A stretch of DNA of 6,463 nt, from NCBI GenBank assembly GCA_013001805.1, contig JABDLW010000398.1, positions 1-6,463 on the forward strand. Reading direction: 5' to 3'. Positions 6,021 to 6,463 of this stretch are shown one piece after another. This DNA comes from Saprospiraceae bacterium. GTDB taxonomy: Bacteria > Bacteroidota > Bacteroidia > Chitinophagales > Saprospiraceae. A model generated the notes under the pieces. That model saw only the letters and a list, made by a program, of their open reading frames with translations. It ran no database searches and was not told the DNA's origin. The stretch's first letter is position 1. Every line of letters begins with the position of its first letter. Both the position numbers and the translations under genes were made by a program.

Positions 6021-6463
6021 ATCTCAAATCCCTGGTGCGGCCTAATATTTGGAATTTAATACCATATAGCTCGGCGAGACACGAGTTTGGTGGCATTGCC
6101 GATATTCTTCTGGACGCAAATGAAAATCCTTATGGAGGTGATTATAGTAGATATCCAGATCCCTTACAGATAGAACTAAAAAAACTCATAGCAAGGGAAA
6201 AGGGAATACAAACGAATCAGATTTTTCTGGGCAACGGTAGCGATGAAGCGATCGATTTACTCATTCGGATATTTTGCGAACCGGGACTAGATGAGATCAT
6301 GGTATTGCCTCCGACTTATGGGATGTACCAGGTGTGCGCAGATGTTTCTAATGTGGCTGTCAAAAAGAGTCTGTTGACAGATGATTTTCAATTACAACTA
6401 GCAGATATCAGATCGCGGATATCTACTAAACTGAAATTACTTTTTATTTGCTCACCTAATAAT
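6017..6463 (+). CDS. hisC: Histidinol-phosphate aminotransferase, 3'-truncated by the window edge
   Basis: This PLP-dependent fold-type I (class I/II) aminotransferase converts imidazole-acetol phosphate and glutamate to histidinol phosphate and 2-oxoglutarate. The first 149 codons are visible, from a usual total of about 350. The ATG at 6017 overlaps the hisD TGA as ATGA, indicating translational coupling. Recognisable motifs are LVRPNIWNLIPYSSAR at 6-21, LDANENPYG at 32-40, YPDP at 46-49, LGNGSDEAIDLLIR at 71-84 (phosphate/cofactor-contacting region), PPTYGMY at 98-104, and the final CSPNN at 145-149, which in the family continues as PTG. The PLP lysine lies beyond the window and cannot be checked. 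The frame shows no break up to the edge. Confidence 0.96.
   Translation, partial: MNLKSLVRPNIWNLIPYSSARHEFGGIADILLDANENPYGGDYSRYPDPLQIELKKLIAREKGIQTNQIFLGNGSDEAIDLLIRIFCEPGLDEIMVLPPTYGMYQVCADVSNVAVKKSLLTDDFQLQLADIRSRISTKLKLLFICSPNN

Overview
The window looks like chromosome from a member of the Bacteroidota, probably near the Saprospiraceae. The grounds are a secreted repeat protein with a type B (CHU_C) C-terminal sorting domain, a PorP/SprF-family outer-membrane protein, and a histidine operon in the order hisG-hisD-hisC. Shine-Dalgarno sequences are absent before most starts, which is usual in this phylum. The placement below phylum is inference. All convincing genes are on the + strand.

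Layout. Bases 1-1570 hold the 3' part of a cell-surface or secreted protein. It has an exactly periodic 51-residue Cys repeat, two Ig/PKD-like domains and a type IX secretion sorting domain; its start lies upstream of the window. Bases 1571-2154 contain no convincing gene, but two near-identical 16-17 bp sequences sit at its two ends. Bases 2155-3297 encode a PorP/SprF-like protein. In Flavobacterium johnsoniae the type B adhesin SprB depends on its neighbour SprF, so the first two genes probably form a cargo/partner pair. Bases 3298-3530 are non-coding with several small hairpins and lead into a good intrinsic terminator at 3531-3567.

Bases 3670-3865 form the most interesting part: an apparent ribosome-mediated transcription attenuator for the histidine operon. 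It has a weak Bacteroidota-type promoter and a 16-codon leader peptide containing His-Val-His-His. It also has a pause hairpin that starts exactly at the paired His codons, an antiterminator strand that overlaps the leader stop codon, and a 15-bp terminator hairpin 23 nt before hisG. The antiterminator strand (3766-3778) is a near copy of the terminator 3' arm (3828-3840). All three differences between them preserve pairing through G-U wobbles, so the two structures are mutually exclusive.

Bases 3866-6463 carry hisG (first step and feedback-control point), hisD (last two oxidations) and the first 149 codons of hisC (transamination step). They are tightly packed: 16 nt between hisG and hisD, and a 4-nt ATGA overlap between hisD and hisC. 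This fits one polycistronic transcript controlled by the leader.
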